Positions 45,864-53,945 of a stretch of DNA of 64,000 nt are shown here, piece after piece (the first letter of the stretch is position 1; each line of letters starts with the position of its first letter). A program made the translations under genes and the position numbers. The notes under the pieces are model-generated. The model was not told the DNA's origin. It searched no databases and saw only the letters and a list, made by a program, of their open reading frames with translations. This DNA comes from Streptomyces sp. TS71-3 (GTDB taxonomy: Bacteria; Actinomycetota; Actinomycetes; Streptomycetales; Streptomycetaceae): the NCBI RefSeq assembly GCF_018327685.1, contig NZ_BNEL01000001.1:4960001-5024000 (forward strand), in the 5' to 3' direction.

Positions 45864-48800
45864 GTGCCGGGCTTCACGCATCTGCATGTCGCCTCCGGTT
45901 TCTCCCAGCGGTACGGGGCCTCGCATCCGGAGCGGCTGGCCGAGCGTGCCGTGGAACGGGGCATGGACGCCCTCGCCCTCACCGACAGGAACACCCTCGC
46001 GGGCGCGGTCCGCTTCGGCCGGGCGTGCGAGACTGCGGGCGTGCGCCCGCTCTTCGGGGTGGAGCTCGCGGTGGCCGAACAGGACCCCATGGAGCAGACC
46101 CGGCTGGGGCGGGGTGACACCTTTGGCGAGAAGCCTCTGTCCGGCGCCCCCTTCGCCGCCGGCCATAGGGAACATGGCGGGCGTGTCGGTGACGAAGCGC
46201 GCATCGCTTACGAAAGGGGAGAACAGCTCCGTTCGGGCGGAGGAGTGCGGCGCTCCCCGGTGCGGGGCGGCGCCTTCCTGGACGAGTCGGCGCCCCGGGT
46301 CACCTTCCTCGCCCGCGCGGGCGCCCTCGGCTGGAGCGAGCTGTGCCGGCTGGTCACCGCCGCGCACCGCACCGGTGGCGACCCGCTGCTCGACTGGTCC
46401 GAGCTGCCCGCCGAAGGCCTGATCGTGCTGCTCGGGCCCGCCTCCGACGTGGGCCGGGCGCTCGCCGCCGGCCGCCCCGACCGCGCCGCGCGCCTCCTCG
46501 GAGCCTGGCGCGAGGTCTTCGGCGACGCGCTGCGCCTGGAGGCCGTCTGGCACGGCAGGGACGGCACGGGACCCGGCTCCCTGCGGCTGGCCGCCCGCAC
46601 CGTCGCCCTCGCCGCCGAGCAGGGCGTACGGCCCGTGCTGAGCAACGCGGTGCGCTACGCCGACCCGGGCATGGGACCGGTCGCGGACGTGCTCGACGCG
46701 GCCCGCCGCCTGGTCCCGATCGACCCGCGCAAGGAGCTGGACAGCGGCGAGCGCTGGCTCAAGGACCCGGCCGCGATGGCCGACGCCGCCGAGCGCGTCG
46801 TCACGGCCGCGGGCTACCGCCCCGAGGCGGCGCACCGCCTGCTCGAACAGACCCGCGCGGTGGCCGAGGAGTGCCGGGTCGACCCCGAGACGGACCTCGG
46901 CATCGGCTCCGTGCACTTCCCCGAGCCCCGCCTCGTCGGCGCCGGCCGGCGCACCGCCCAGCGCGTGCTGGCCTCCCGCGCCGCCGCGGGCATGGTGCTG
47001 CGCGGCTACGACCGCCGTGCCGACGCCCGCACCTACTGGGAGCGCATGCACCACGAGCTGGACATCATCGCCCACCACGGCTTCGCCTCGTACTTCCTCA
47101 CCGTGGCGCAGGTCGTCGACGACGTCCGGGAGATGGGCATCCGGGTGGCCGCGCGCGGCTCGGGCGCCGGCTCGCTCGTCAACCACCTGCTCGGTATCGC
47201 GAACGCCGACCCGGTCGAGCAGCACCTGCTGATGGAGCGGTTCCTGTCCAAACGGCGGGCCGTGCTGCCCGACATCGACATCGACGTGGAGTCCGCGCGC
47301 CGCCTGGAGGTCTACCGCAGGATCATCGACCGGTTCGGCGCCGAGCGCGTGGCGACCGTCTCCATGCCCGAGACCTACCGGGTGCGCCACGCGATCCGCG
47401 ACGTGGGCGCCGCGCTCTCGATGGACCCCGCGGACATCGACCGGATCGCCAAGTCCTTCCCGCACATCCGCGCCCGCGACGCCCGCGCCGCCCTGGAGGA
47501 GCTGCCCGAGCTGCGCGAGCTGGCCGACGAGCAGCGCCGCGCCGGCGAACGGCGCGGGGGCGAGGGGCCGGACGGGAAGTACGGGCGGTACGGGCGGTTC
47601 TGGGACCTGGTGGAGGCGCTGGACGCGCTGCCCCGCGGGATCGCCATGCACCCGTGCGGGGTCCTCATCTCGGACGCCTCGCTGCTCGCCCGCACCCCGG
47701 TGGTGCCGACCAGCGGCGAGGGGTTCCCGATGTCCCAGTTCGACAAGGACGACGTGGAGGAGATGGGCCTGCTCAAGCTCGACGTGCTGGGGGTGCGGAT
47801 GCAGTCGGCGATGGCGCACGCGGTCGCGGAGGTCGAGCGCACCACCGGGCAGCGGATCGACCTGGACGCGGTGGCGGCCGAGGGCTCGGGCGGCAAGGGC
47901 GATGAAGAAACGTATCGTCTTATCCGCTCGGCCGAGACGCTCGGCTGCTTCCAGATCGAGTCGCCTGGCCAGCGGGACCTGGTCGGGCGGTTGCAGCCCG
48001 CCACGTTCCACGACCTCGTCGTCGACATCTCGCTCTTCAGGCCCGGACCGGTCGCCGCCGACATGGTCCGCCCGTTCATCGAGGCCAGGCACGGCCGGGC
48101 CCCGGTCCGCTACCCGCATCCCGATCTGGCCGGGCCGCTGGAGGAGACCTACGGGGTGGTGGTCTTCCATGAGCAGATCATCGACACGGTGCACATCATG
48201 ACCGGCTGCGGCCGGGACGAGGCGGACCGGGTGCGGCGGGGACTGTCCGACCCCGAGTCGCAGGCGAGGATCCGGGTGTGGTTCGCCGAGCAGGCGGCCG
48301 CGCGGGGGTACGACGCCGAGAGCATCGCCCGCACCTGGGAGATCGTCGAGGCCTTCGGCTCCTACGGCTTCTGCAAGGCGCACGCCGTCGCGTTCGCCGT
48401 GCCGACCTACCAGTCGGCCTGGCTGAAGGCGCATCACCCGGCCGCCTTCTACGCGGGGCTGCTCACCCACGACCCCGGGATGTACCCGAAGCGGCTGCTG
48501 CTCGCGGACGCGCGGCGGCGGGGCGTGCCGGTGCTGGGCCTGGACGTGAACCACTCGGCGGTCGATCATCATATCGAACTGGTGTCTGATCGTGAGGGGT
48601 TGGAGGGCCTTCCGGACGGCTCCGGGGGCGGTGCTCCGGACGGTCCTGCGGGCGGTGCCCCGGATGGTTCCGGAGACGCTCGGGCCGGTGCCCCGGATCG
48701 TGCTCCGGACGGCTCCGCCGGGCGGGAGCCCCGGCGGTGGGGGCTCAGGCTCGGGCTCAGCGACGTGCACGGCATCAGCGAGGCGGAGGCGGCGCGGGTC

Positions 48801-49721
48801 GCGGCGGGGCAGCCGTACGCCTCGCTCCTGGACTTCTGGGAGCGCGCGAGGCCCAGCAAGCCGGTCGCCGAACGGCTGGCGCAGGTCGGTGCGCTGGATG
48901 CGTTCGGCGCCAACCGCCGTGACCTGCAACTCCACCTGTCGGAGCTGCACCGCGGAGCGCGCGGGGGATACGGCGCGCAGCTCCCGCTCGCCGGCGGGCG
49001 GCGCACCGCGGGGACGGGACTGCCGGACCTGAGCGACGCGGAGCGGCTCAGCGCCGAGCTGGGCGTGCTCGGCATGGACGTCTCCCACCACCTGATGGAC
49101 GACCATGCCCGGTTCCTGGCGGAGCTCGGCGTGCTGTCGGCGCGGCGGCTGAAGTCCGTGCGGCACGGGGAGACGGTGCTGGTCGCGGGCGCGAAGGCGG
49201 CCACCCAGACGCCGCCGATCCGGTCCGGCAAGCGGGTCATCTTCACCACGCTGGACGACGGCACGGGCCTGGTCGACCTCGCCTTCTTCGACGACGCCCA
49301 CGCCGCCTGCGCCCACACCGTCTTCCACTCCTGGCTGCTGCTGGTGCGCGGGGTGGTGCAGCGCCGCGGGCCGCGCAGCCTCAGCGTGGTCGGCGCCGCG
49401 GCCTGGGACCTCGCCGAGCTGGTGGAACTGCGGGCGGCGGGCGGCCTCGACGCGGTGGCCGCGCGGCTGGCCGAGCCGGTGGAACCGGCAGAGCCGGCCG
49501 GCTCCACCGCCGAGGGGGACGGCGGGGCGGACGGCGCGGCGGATCCGGACGGCACCGGGACGCGCCCGGACGCTCAGGACACCCAGGACGCCACCGGCGG
49601 GCGCCGCATCCGGATGTCCACCGGCTACGAGATGCACCCCTGGGCGGACCTCCGCCCGGCGGGCGAGGGCACGCGGCCCAGGAAGAAGCTCTGGCACCAG
49701 AGTCCGGGGAGCGCGGGATGA
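45864..49721 (+). CDS. dnaE2: DnaE2-type error-prone DNA polymerase III alpha subunit
   Basis: 1285 aa C-family polymerase for translesion synthesis. PHP domain starts FTHLHVASGFSQRYGASHP. The palm has the catalytic Asp pair in LPDIDIDVES and the region GIRVAARGSGAGSLVNHLLG; DISLFRPGPVAADMVRP and FEAFGSYGFCKAHAVAFA-like TYQSAWLKAHHPAAF are DnaE hallmarks. The C-terminus has a helix-hairpin-helix and OB-fold (VLVAGAKAATQTPP, VIFTTLDDGTGLVDLAFF). The Gly/Asp/Pro insert near residue 920 is repetitive. GTG 45864 follows GGAGG; ATG 45819 would lie inside the -10. Near-consensus LexA box upstream. Stop overlaps the next gene (ATGA). Confidence 0.9.
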   Translation: MPGFTHLHVASGFSQRYGASHPERLAERAVERGMDALALTDRNTLAGAVRFGRACETAGVRPLFGVELAVAEQDPMEQTRLGRGDTFGEKPLSGAPFAAGHREHGGRVGDEARIAYERGEQLRSGGGVRRSPVRGGAFLDESAPRVTFLARAGALGWSELCRLVTAAHRTGGDPLLDWSELPAEGLIVLLGPASDVGRALAAGRPDRAARLLGAWREVFGDALRLEAVWHGRDGTGPGSLRLAARTVALAAEQGVRPVLSNAVRYADPGMGPVADVLDAARRLVPIDPRKELDSGERWLKDPAAMADAAERVVTAAGYRPEAAHRLLEQTRAVAEECRVDPETDLGIGSVHFPEPRLVGAGRRTAQRVLASRAAAGMVLRGYDRRADARTYWERMHHELDIIAHHGFASYFLTVAQVVDDVREMGIRVAARGSGAGSLVNHLLGIANADPVEQHLLMERFLSKRRAVLPDIDIDVESARRLEVYRRIIDRFGAERVATVSMPETYRVRHAIRDVGAALSMDPADIDRIAKSFPHIRARDARAALEELPELRELADEQRRAGERRGGEGPDGKYGRYGRFWDLVEALDALPRGIAMHPCGVLISDASLLARTPVVPTSGEGFPMSQFDKDDVEEMGLLKLDVLGVRMQSAMAHAVAEVERTTGQRIDLDAVAAEGSGGKGDEETYRLIRSAETLGCFQIESPGQRDLVGRLQPATFHDLVVDISLFRPGPVAADMVRPFIEARHGRAPVRYPHPDLAGPLEETYGVVVFHEQIIDTVHIMTGCGRDEADRVRRGLSDPESQARIRVWFAEQAAARGYDAESIARTWEIVEAFGSYGFCKAHAVAFAVPTYQSAWLKAHHPAAFYAGLLTHDPGMYPKRLLLADARRRGVPVLGLDVNHSAVDHHIELVSDREGLEGLPDGSGGGAPDGPAGGAPDGSGDARAGAPDRAPDGSAGREPRRWGLRLGLSDVHGISEAEAARVAAGQPYASLLDFWERARPSKPVAERLAQVGALDAFGANRRDLQLHLSELHRGARGGYGAQLPLAGGRRTAGTGLPDLSDAERLSAELGVLGMDVSHHLMDDHARFLAELGVLSARRLKSVRHGETVLVAGAKAATQTPPIRSGKRVIFTTLDDGTGLVDLAFFDDAHAACAHTVFHSWLLLVRGVVQRRGPRSLSVVGAAAWDLAELVELRAAGGLDAVAARLAEPVEPAEPAGSTAEGDGGADGAADPDGTGTRPDAQDTQDATGGRRIRMSTGYEMHPWADLRPAGEGTRPRKKLWHQSPGSAG

Positions 49722-50752
49722 GAACGGGTGAGACCGGGCGGGGCGGCCCGGGTGCGCCGGCACCGGCGGACCGCGCCGCCGCCGTGCTCTGCGTGCGGCC
49801 GGTGGAGCCGGGGGCCGGGGGCCTGTCCGGGCTGCTGGCGCTGCTCGCGGAGTTCACCCCCGTCGTCGAGGCGCTGCCGCCCGACGGCGCGCTCGCCGAC
49901 CTGCGGGGCGCGGTCGGGTACTTCGGGCGGGACGCCGTGGACCTGGCCTCGGTGCTGCGCGTGCGCGCCCTCGCCCTGTACGGCGTGGACTGCACGATCG
50001 GCGTCGGCCCCGGCCCGATGGCGGCCAGGGCCGCGGCGCGTGCCGCCGCACCGGGCACGACCCTGGCCGTGCCCGGGGGACCGGACGCGGTCGCCGCCTT
50101 CCTCGCCGACCGGCCCGTCACGGCCGTCCCCGGCGTGGGCTCCGCGACCGCACGCGCCCTCGGCGCCTACGGCCTGCACACCGTCGGCAGCGTCGCCGCC
50201 GCACCGCTGCCCGCCGTCCAGCGGCTCATCGGCGCGCGCGCCGGGCGCGAGCTGCACGAGAAGGCGCGGGGCGTGGACCGCACCCGGGTGGTGCCCAACG
50301 CCGCGGCACGGTCGGTGGCCGCCGAGCGCGCCTTCGACCGCGACGAGCTCGACGCCTCCGAGCACCGGCGCGCCCTGCTCTCGCTCACCTCGGACCTGGG
50401 CGCCCGGCTGCGCGCCGAGGGCCAGGTCTGCCGCGCGCTCACCCTCACCGTGCGCTGCGCGGACCGCACCGGGCGCCCGCTCACCCGCAGCCGGACGCTG
50501 CCCGAGCCCACCGCCCACACGCCGGCACTCACCACCGCCGCGTACCGGATGTACGAGGCGCTGGGCCTGCAACGCGCGCGGGTGCGCACGCTCGCCCTGC
50601 GCGCCGAGGGCCTCGGCCCGGCCGAACACGCGGCCCGCCAGCTCTCCCTGGACCCCGCCGACGCCAAGGCCCGCCGGCTGGAACAGGCCGCCGACCGCGC
50701 CCGCGCCCGATTCGGCCCGTCCGCCGTCGTCCCCGGAACCCTGGCGGCGTAG
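49718..50752 (+). CDS. Y-family polymerase-like protein without catalytic acids (ImuB-like)
   Basis: 344 aa. Y-family layout is visible: palm-like start AAVLCVRPVEPGAGGL, ALYGVDCTIGVGPGPMAARAAA, helix-hairpin-helix VPGVGSATARALGAYGLHTVGSVA, and little-finger region with SEHRRALLSLTSDLGARLRAEG. Active DinB proteins have HVDMDAF and SIDEAFLD here; this protein has CVRPVEP and PPDGALAD, so at least two of three metal-binding acids are missing. That matches ImuB, a non-catalytic adaptor that recruits DnaE2 to the sliding clamp. Translationally coupled to dnaE2, hence SOS-controlled. No ImuA-like gene is present in this window. No obvious beta-clamp pentapeptide recognised. Confidence 0.78.
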   Translation: MRTGETGRGGPGAPAPADRAAAVLCVRPVEPGAGGLSGLLALLAEFTPVVEALPPDGALADLRGAVGYFGRDAVDLASVLRVRALALYGVDCTIGVGPGPMAARAAARAAAPGTTLAVPGGPDAVAAFLADRPVTAVPGVGSATARALGAYGLHTVGSVAAAPLPAVQRLIGARAGRELHEKARGVDRTRVVPNAAARSVAAERAFDRDELDASEHRRALLSLTSDLGARLRAEGQVCRALTLTVRCADRTGRPLTRSRTLPEPTAHTPALTTAAYRMYEALGLQRARVRTLALRAEGLGPAEHAARQLSLDPADAKARRLEQAADRARARFGPSAVVPGTLAA

Positions 50753-50785
50753 CGCCTGCCCAACCCGGCGAACGCCCTCGACTTC

Positions 50786-50897
50786 GCCCGCGCGATCCCG
50801 CCCGCGCGATCCCTCCCACGCGACCTTGCCCGCGCGATCCCGCCCGCGCGATCCCTCCCACGCGACCTTGCCCGCGCGATCCCGCCCGCGCGACCCC
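50786..50897. repeat. eight 14-bp tandem units (42-bp higher-order period)
   Basis: Units A (GCCCGCGCGATCCC) and B (TCCCACGCGACCTT) in the order A A B A A B A A', exactly 112 bp, between the convergent imuB-like and response regulator genes. Confidence 0.9.
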
Positions 50898-50974
50898 GAC
50901 CACTCGCACGTCGGCGCTCCCCTGAACCGGTCCACCCGGGTGTGCCGCCGGCCGCCGGAAACGGGACCGCCGGG

Positions 50975-51682
50975 TCACCCCTCGCCGGACGGGCCCCGCG
51001 CCAGCCAGCGGAACCGCCGCTCGGGACGCCCCGTGCCGCCGTACCTGAGCGTCACCTCGGCGCGTCCGGTCTCCGCGAAGTACTCCAGGTAGCGGCGCGC
51101 GCTGACACGTGACAGTGCGCCCCGCTCGGCGCACTCCGACGCGGACAGGCCGTCCGGATGCTCCCGCAGGGTGCGCTCCACCAGGTCGGCGGTGCCCGCC
51201 GCGAGCCCCTTCGGCAGGCCCTGGGAGCCGGGCGGGCGGGGCCCGAAGATCTGGTCCACGTCCTCCTGGCGCGCCTCGCCCAGGCCGTCCAGCCGGGCCC
51301 GCAGCGCGGTCACGTGCCGCAACTGCTCGTGGAGCGCACCCTGGTTGAACGGTTTGATCAGGTAGTGCAGCGCACCGGCGCGCACCGCCGCCCGTACCGT
51401 GTCCGCGTCCCGCGCCGCCGTGATGAACAGCGCGTCCACCGGCTGCCGCGACGGGTCGCGCTCCTCGGCCGACCGCAGCTCGCGCAGCACCTGGATGCCG
51501 TCCATGTCGGGCAGGTACACATCGAGCAGCAGCAGATCGGGCCGGAGCCGCTCCACCGCGCGCAGCGCCTGGGCCCCGCTGTGCGCCACCCCGACCACCG
51601 TGCAGCCGCCGGCGGCCGACACACAGCGGCTGTGCAGCTTGGCGACCACGAAGTCGTCGTCCACGACCAGCACTTTCGTCAT
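50975..51682 (-). CDS. CitB/DcuR-type response regulator, no adjacent kinase
   Basis: 235 aa. Receiver domain: TKVLVVDDDFVVAKLHSRCV, phospho-acceptor in LLLLDVYLPDMDGIQVLREL (Asp ~55), and LHYLIKPFNQGALHEQL. The C-terminal helix-turn-helix has RTLREHPDGLSASECAERGALSRVSARRYLEYF, the form seen in regulators of citrate, malate or fumarate use. Relatives usually pair with a CitA/DcuS kinase, but neighbours are imuB-like (convergent) and an acetyltransferase (divergent). ATG 51682 has TAGCCT 7 nt before it and no Shine-Dalgarno, so leaderless expression is likely. Confidence 0.9.
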   Translation of the reverse strand: MTKVLVVDDDFVVAKLHSRCVSAAGGCTVVGVAHSGAQALRAVERLRPDLLLLDVYLPDMDGIQVLRELRSAEERDPSRQPVDALFITAARDADTVRAAVRAGALHYLIKPFNQGALHEQLRHVTALRARLDGLGEARQEDVDQIFGPRPPGSQGLPKGLAAGTADLVERTLREHPDGLSASECAERGALSRVSARRYLEYFAETGRAEVTLRYGGTGRPERRFRWLARGPSGEG

Positions 51683-51787
51683 CGCGGTCAGGCTAGGGCG
51701 CGACACAACGACCACAACGGGTCCGCTCCGCCGATCCGCCGCGGCAGGGGGCCGCCGGCCGCGCCGCGCGGGCCGTACGGTGCAGCC
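51683..51787. promoter_or_regulatory. divergent leaderless promoters
   Basis: Reverse-strand TAGCCT (51690-51695) serves the response regulator; forward TACGGT (51776-51781) lies 6 nt before the acetyltransferase ATG. Confidence 0.5.
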
Positions 51788-52243
51788 ATGACCGATTCCG
51801 AGGAGATACGCAAGGCCACCCCCGACGACGTGCCCGCCGTGCGGGACGTCACCGACGCCGCCTACCGCCCGTACGTCGAGCGCATCGGCCTGGAGCCGGG
51901 GCCGATGGGCGCCGACCACGCGGCGTACGTGGCGGCTGGGCGGGTGTTCGTCATCGGGAAGCCGGTCATGGGGCTGGTGGTCGTCGTGCCCTTCGAGGAC
52001 CACGTGCTGCTGGAGAGCGTCGCGGTCCACCCGGACGCCCACGGCCGCGGTCTCGGCCGCCGCCTGCTCACCTTCGTGGAGGACTTCGCCCGGGACCTCG
52101 GGAGCCCCGAGATCCGGCTCTACACGCACGCGAAGATGTGGGAGAACCAGCGGATCTACCCGCGGTACGGCTACGAGACGGTCCAGCGGCGCGCCGACGG
52201 GCCGTACGACCGCGTGTACTACCGCAAGCGGCTCACCCCGTAA
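51788..52243 (+). CDS. GNAT-family N-acetyltransferase
   Basis: 151 aa, single GNAT domain. RKATPDDVPAVRDVTDAAYRPYVERIG at the start, VLLESVAVHPDAHGRGLGRRLLTFVE is motif A with the acetyl-CoA pyrophosphate loop (RGLGRRL), and MWENQRIYPRYGYETVQRR is the C-terminal motif B. Substrate unknown. ATG 51788 has TACGGT 6 nt upstream with no Shine-Dalgarno. Divergent from the response regulator across 105 bp, so shared control is possible. Confidence 0.85.
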   Translation: MTDSEEIRKATPDDVPAVRDVTDAAYRPYVERIGLEPGPMGADHAAYVAAGRVFVIGKPVMGLVVVVPFEDHVLLESVAVHPDAHGRGLGRRLLTFVEDFARDLGSPEIRLYTHAKMWENQRIYPRYGYETVQRRADGPYDRVYYRKRLTP

Positions 52244-52348
52244 GGCGACCTTGCCCCTCGTCGGCCCAAGGCAGGCCCCCTCGCCGGGCGCCGGGCCGCG
52301 CCACGGCCGGATCGGCCAGGTCCGCACGGCGGGTGCGCTGCGGTCGGC

Positions 52349-52392
52349 CGCACGCCGGGCGGTGGGTGGTCGCACGCCGGGCGGTGGGTGGC
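52349..52392. repeat. 22-bp tandem duplication
   Basis: CGCACGCCGGGCGGTGGGTGG plus T or C, two adjacent copies (52349-52370, 52371-52392). Confidence 0.85.
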
Positions 52393-52403
52393 CGGCAGCT
52401 CAT

Positions 52404-52431
52404 GGCGCCGCGCCCCTGGGGGCGCGGCGCC
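52404..52431 (-). terminator. hairpin after 57-aa gene
   Basis: Perfect 13-bp arms GGCGCCGCGCCCC / GGGGCGCGGCGCC, 2-nt loop, 10 bp beyond the stop of the small minus-strand gene. Confidence 0.65.
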
Positions 52432-52441
52432 ACGACGGTTC

Positions 52442-52615
52442 CTAGCGCCCTCTCGTACCGGCTCGCGGCGTGCTCTGCTCGTCGGACTCGGGCCACCAGA
52501 TCCTGCGGATGTCCCTGCGGACCTCGGGGCGCTGCTGCTCACGCTCCTCGGCCTCGTCGTCCATTCGGCGGGCACCCGGCCTGACGGGCGTCTTCCGTGC
52601 GTTCATACGGCGCAT
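52442..52615 (-). CDS. small charged protein, 57 aa
   Basis: A short minus-strand gene: starts MRRMNARKTPVRPGARRM, continues DDEAEEREQQRPEVRRDIRR, then IWWPESDEQSTPRAGTRGR and TAG at 52442-52444. AAGGAGG stands 6 nt before ATG 52615, one of the best Shine-Dalgarno sites in the window, and a 13-bp terminator hairpin follows 10 bp after the stop. Together these make it credible as a real gene. The protein is highly charged, with an acidic helix-prone middle and a Trp-Trp pair. No homologue or domain recognised. No signal peptide. Confidence 0.65.
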   Translation of the reverse strand: MRRMNARKTPVRPGARRMDDEAEEREQQRPEVRRDIRRIWWPESDEQSTPRAGTRGR

Positions 52616-52742
52616 GACGGCCTCCTTGGGGCTACCGGGTTCCGCATTCGTACGGAGGTAGACCCGTGCACGGGAGGCTTTCTCATCGCCTGTGCTTTGT
52701 CAGTGGCCACTATCACGTTTCACATGCCGTCTCACATGCCGA

Positions 52743-52796
52743 ACGGGCCCCGCGTGACCACCGGCGTCCTACGCTCCGGGGTCGCACGGGGCCCGT
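52743..52796 (-). terminator. long-loop hairpin after secreted protein gene
   Basis: ACGGGCCCCG (52743-52752) and CGGGGCCCGT (52787-52796), perfect 10-bp arms with a ~34-nt interior, 38 bp downstream of the stop. Confidence 0.45.
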
Positions 52797-52833
52797 GCGT
52801 CGTGGCCGGCGGGCCGGCTCGGCAACCGGCCGA

Positions 52834-53823
52834 TCAGAACTGGCTGATCTCGAACACCCCGATGTCGTCGGCCGAAGTCCCCTGATCGGGTGATGTCTGG
52901 TTCAGCGACGCCTCGACCGCGACCCAACCGTGGAAACCGCCGTCGCTGTCGATGACCTCCAGCATCGGCTTCACATGGGAGTTGCCCGTGTAGCAGTGCT
53001 CGCCCCGGCCGTCGGCGAGCGCGGTGCGCCAGTGCCACAGCGTGTCCCTGCGGTCGGTCGAGGTGGCGTTGGCGGTGGAGAGGTAGTACTGCGTGTCGCC
53101 GCCGCCGGTCGTGCCGCCCAGGCACCGGGCGCTGGTGCAGGCCGTCCAGTCCTGGTTCCAGAACGGGCTCCCGGCGCCCTGGTCCAGGTAGGGGGTGCCG
53201 CTGTCGGTCTTCCACAGGACGTAGTCGTGCTTCAGGCTGCTCCAGTCGAACGACGCGATCTGCGCCATCGACGCCCGCTGAGTCCAGGCCGCGTTGCTGC
53301 CGAACCCGTAGCCGTGGGTGGCGCCGAACGAGCTGCCGCGGAAGGTGAGCTCCGCCAGCTTCCCGGCGATCGGCTCGCTGACGTTCCACTCCTCCCAGCC
53401 GTTGCCGTCCCAGTCGAAGTGCAGCACCGAGCCGGTCACCGTGTACGTGCCCGTCAGGTGCTGCGGGGAGCTCGTGGCCTGGAAGCCGTTCGCCGTCTGC
53501 ACCTGGCAGTTGCGTGCCCCGCAGTCGGCGGCGGTGACGCCGGTGTAGCTGCGGGGCACCCGCGAGCGCTGGGTCCAGTGGAAGTGGGACTCCGTCGCCT
53601 TGCCGTCGGCGGTCAGGGAGTACGTGCCGAGCCGCACCCAGTTCTCCCGTGACGAGGTGCGCAGCCCCCCGATGGCGACCACGAAGCGGGACATCCCCGC
53701 AGGAGCGGCGCTCGGTGCCGCGGGTCCCGCCGGGGCCGGGGGCGCGGCCGGAGCCGCGGGGCCGGCGAGCAGCAGGGCGAGCATTGCCACGACGAGCAGC
53801 AGCGGAGCACGTAAGACACGCAC
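52834..53823 (-). CDS. secreted protein of unknown function with TTA (bldA) codon
   Basis: 329 aa. Signal peptide: VRVLRAPLLLVVAMLALLLAG then an Ala/Pro linker with likely cleavage after an Ala in residues 25-45. Mature part is rich in Trp, Tyr, Ser, Thr and Gly with conserved-looking Cys pairs (AADCGARNCQV; ACTSARCLGG), FDWDGNGWEEWNVSEPIAG and SDGGFHGWVAVEASL; I recognise no domain. GTG 53823 follows GGGAGG by 5 nt. Codon 4 is TTA, a very rare codon in Streptomyces that needs the bldA tRNA, so translation should depend on developmental stage. A later ATG would avoid it but lacks a ribosome site. Confidence 0.82.
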   Translation of the reverse strand: MRVLRAPLLLVVAMLALLLAGPAAPAAPPAPAGPAAPSAAPAGMSRFVVAIGGLRTSSRENWVRLGTYSLTADGKATESHFHWTQRSRVPRSYTGVTAADCGARNCQVQTANGFQATSSPQHLTGTYTVTGSVLHFDWDGNGWEEWNVSEPIAGKLAELTFRGSSFGATHGYGFGSNAAWTQRASMAQIASFDWSSLKHDYVLWKTDSGTPYLDQGAGSPFWNQDWTACTSARCLGGTTGGGDTQYYLSTANATSTDRRDTLWHWRTALADGRGEHCYTGNSHVKPMLEVIDSDGGFHGWVAVEASLNQTSPDQGTSADDIGVFEISQF

Positions 53824-53945
53824 GGCGGCCTCCCCGGCCTCATGGAGTGGAGTCGGCTCATCCTGGTGGGCACGAGGGGGGCTTCGGGAGAACGACGGGC
53901 CAACAGGAGTCGACGCCCTGGGGTTGCGGCGCCGGCCCCGGCTCC

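Noticed and set aside
45780..49763. Minus-strand 1327-codon frame opposite dnaE2
   Set aside because: Shadow of the dnaE2 codons; no motif, and the plus strand shows full DnaE domains.
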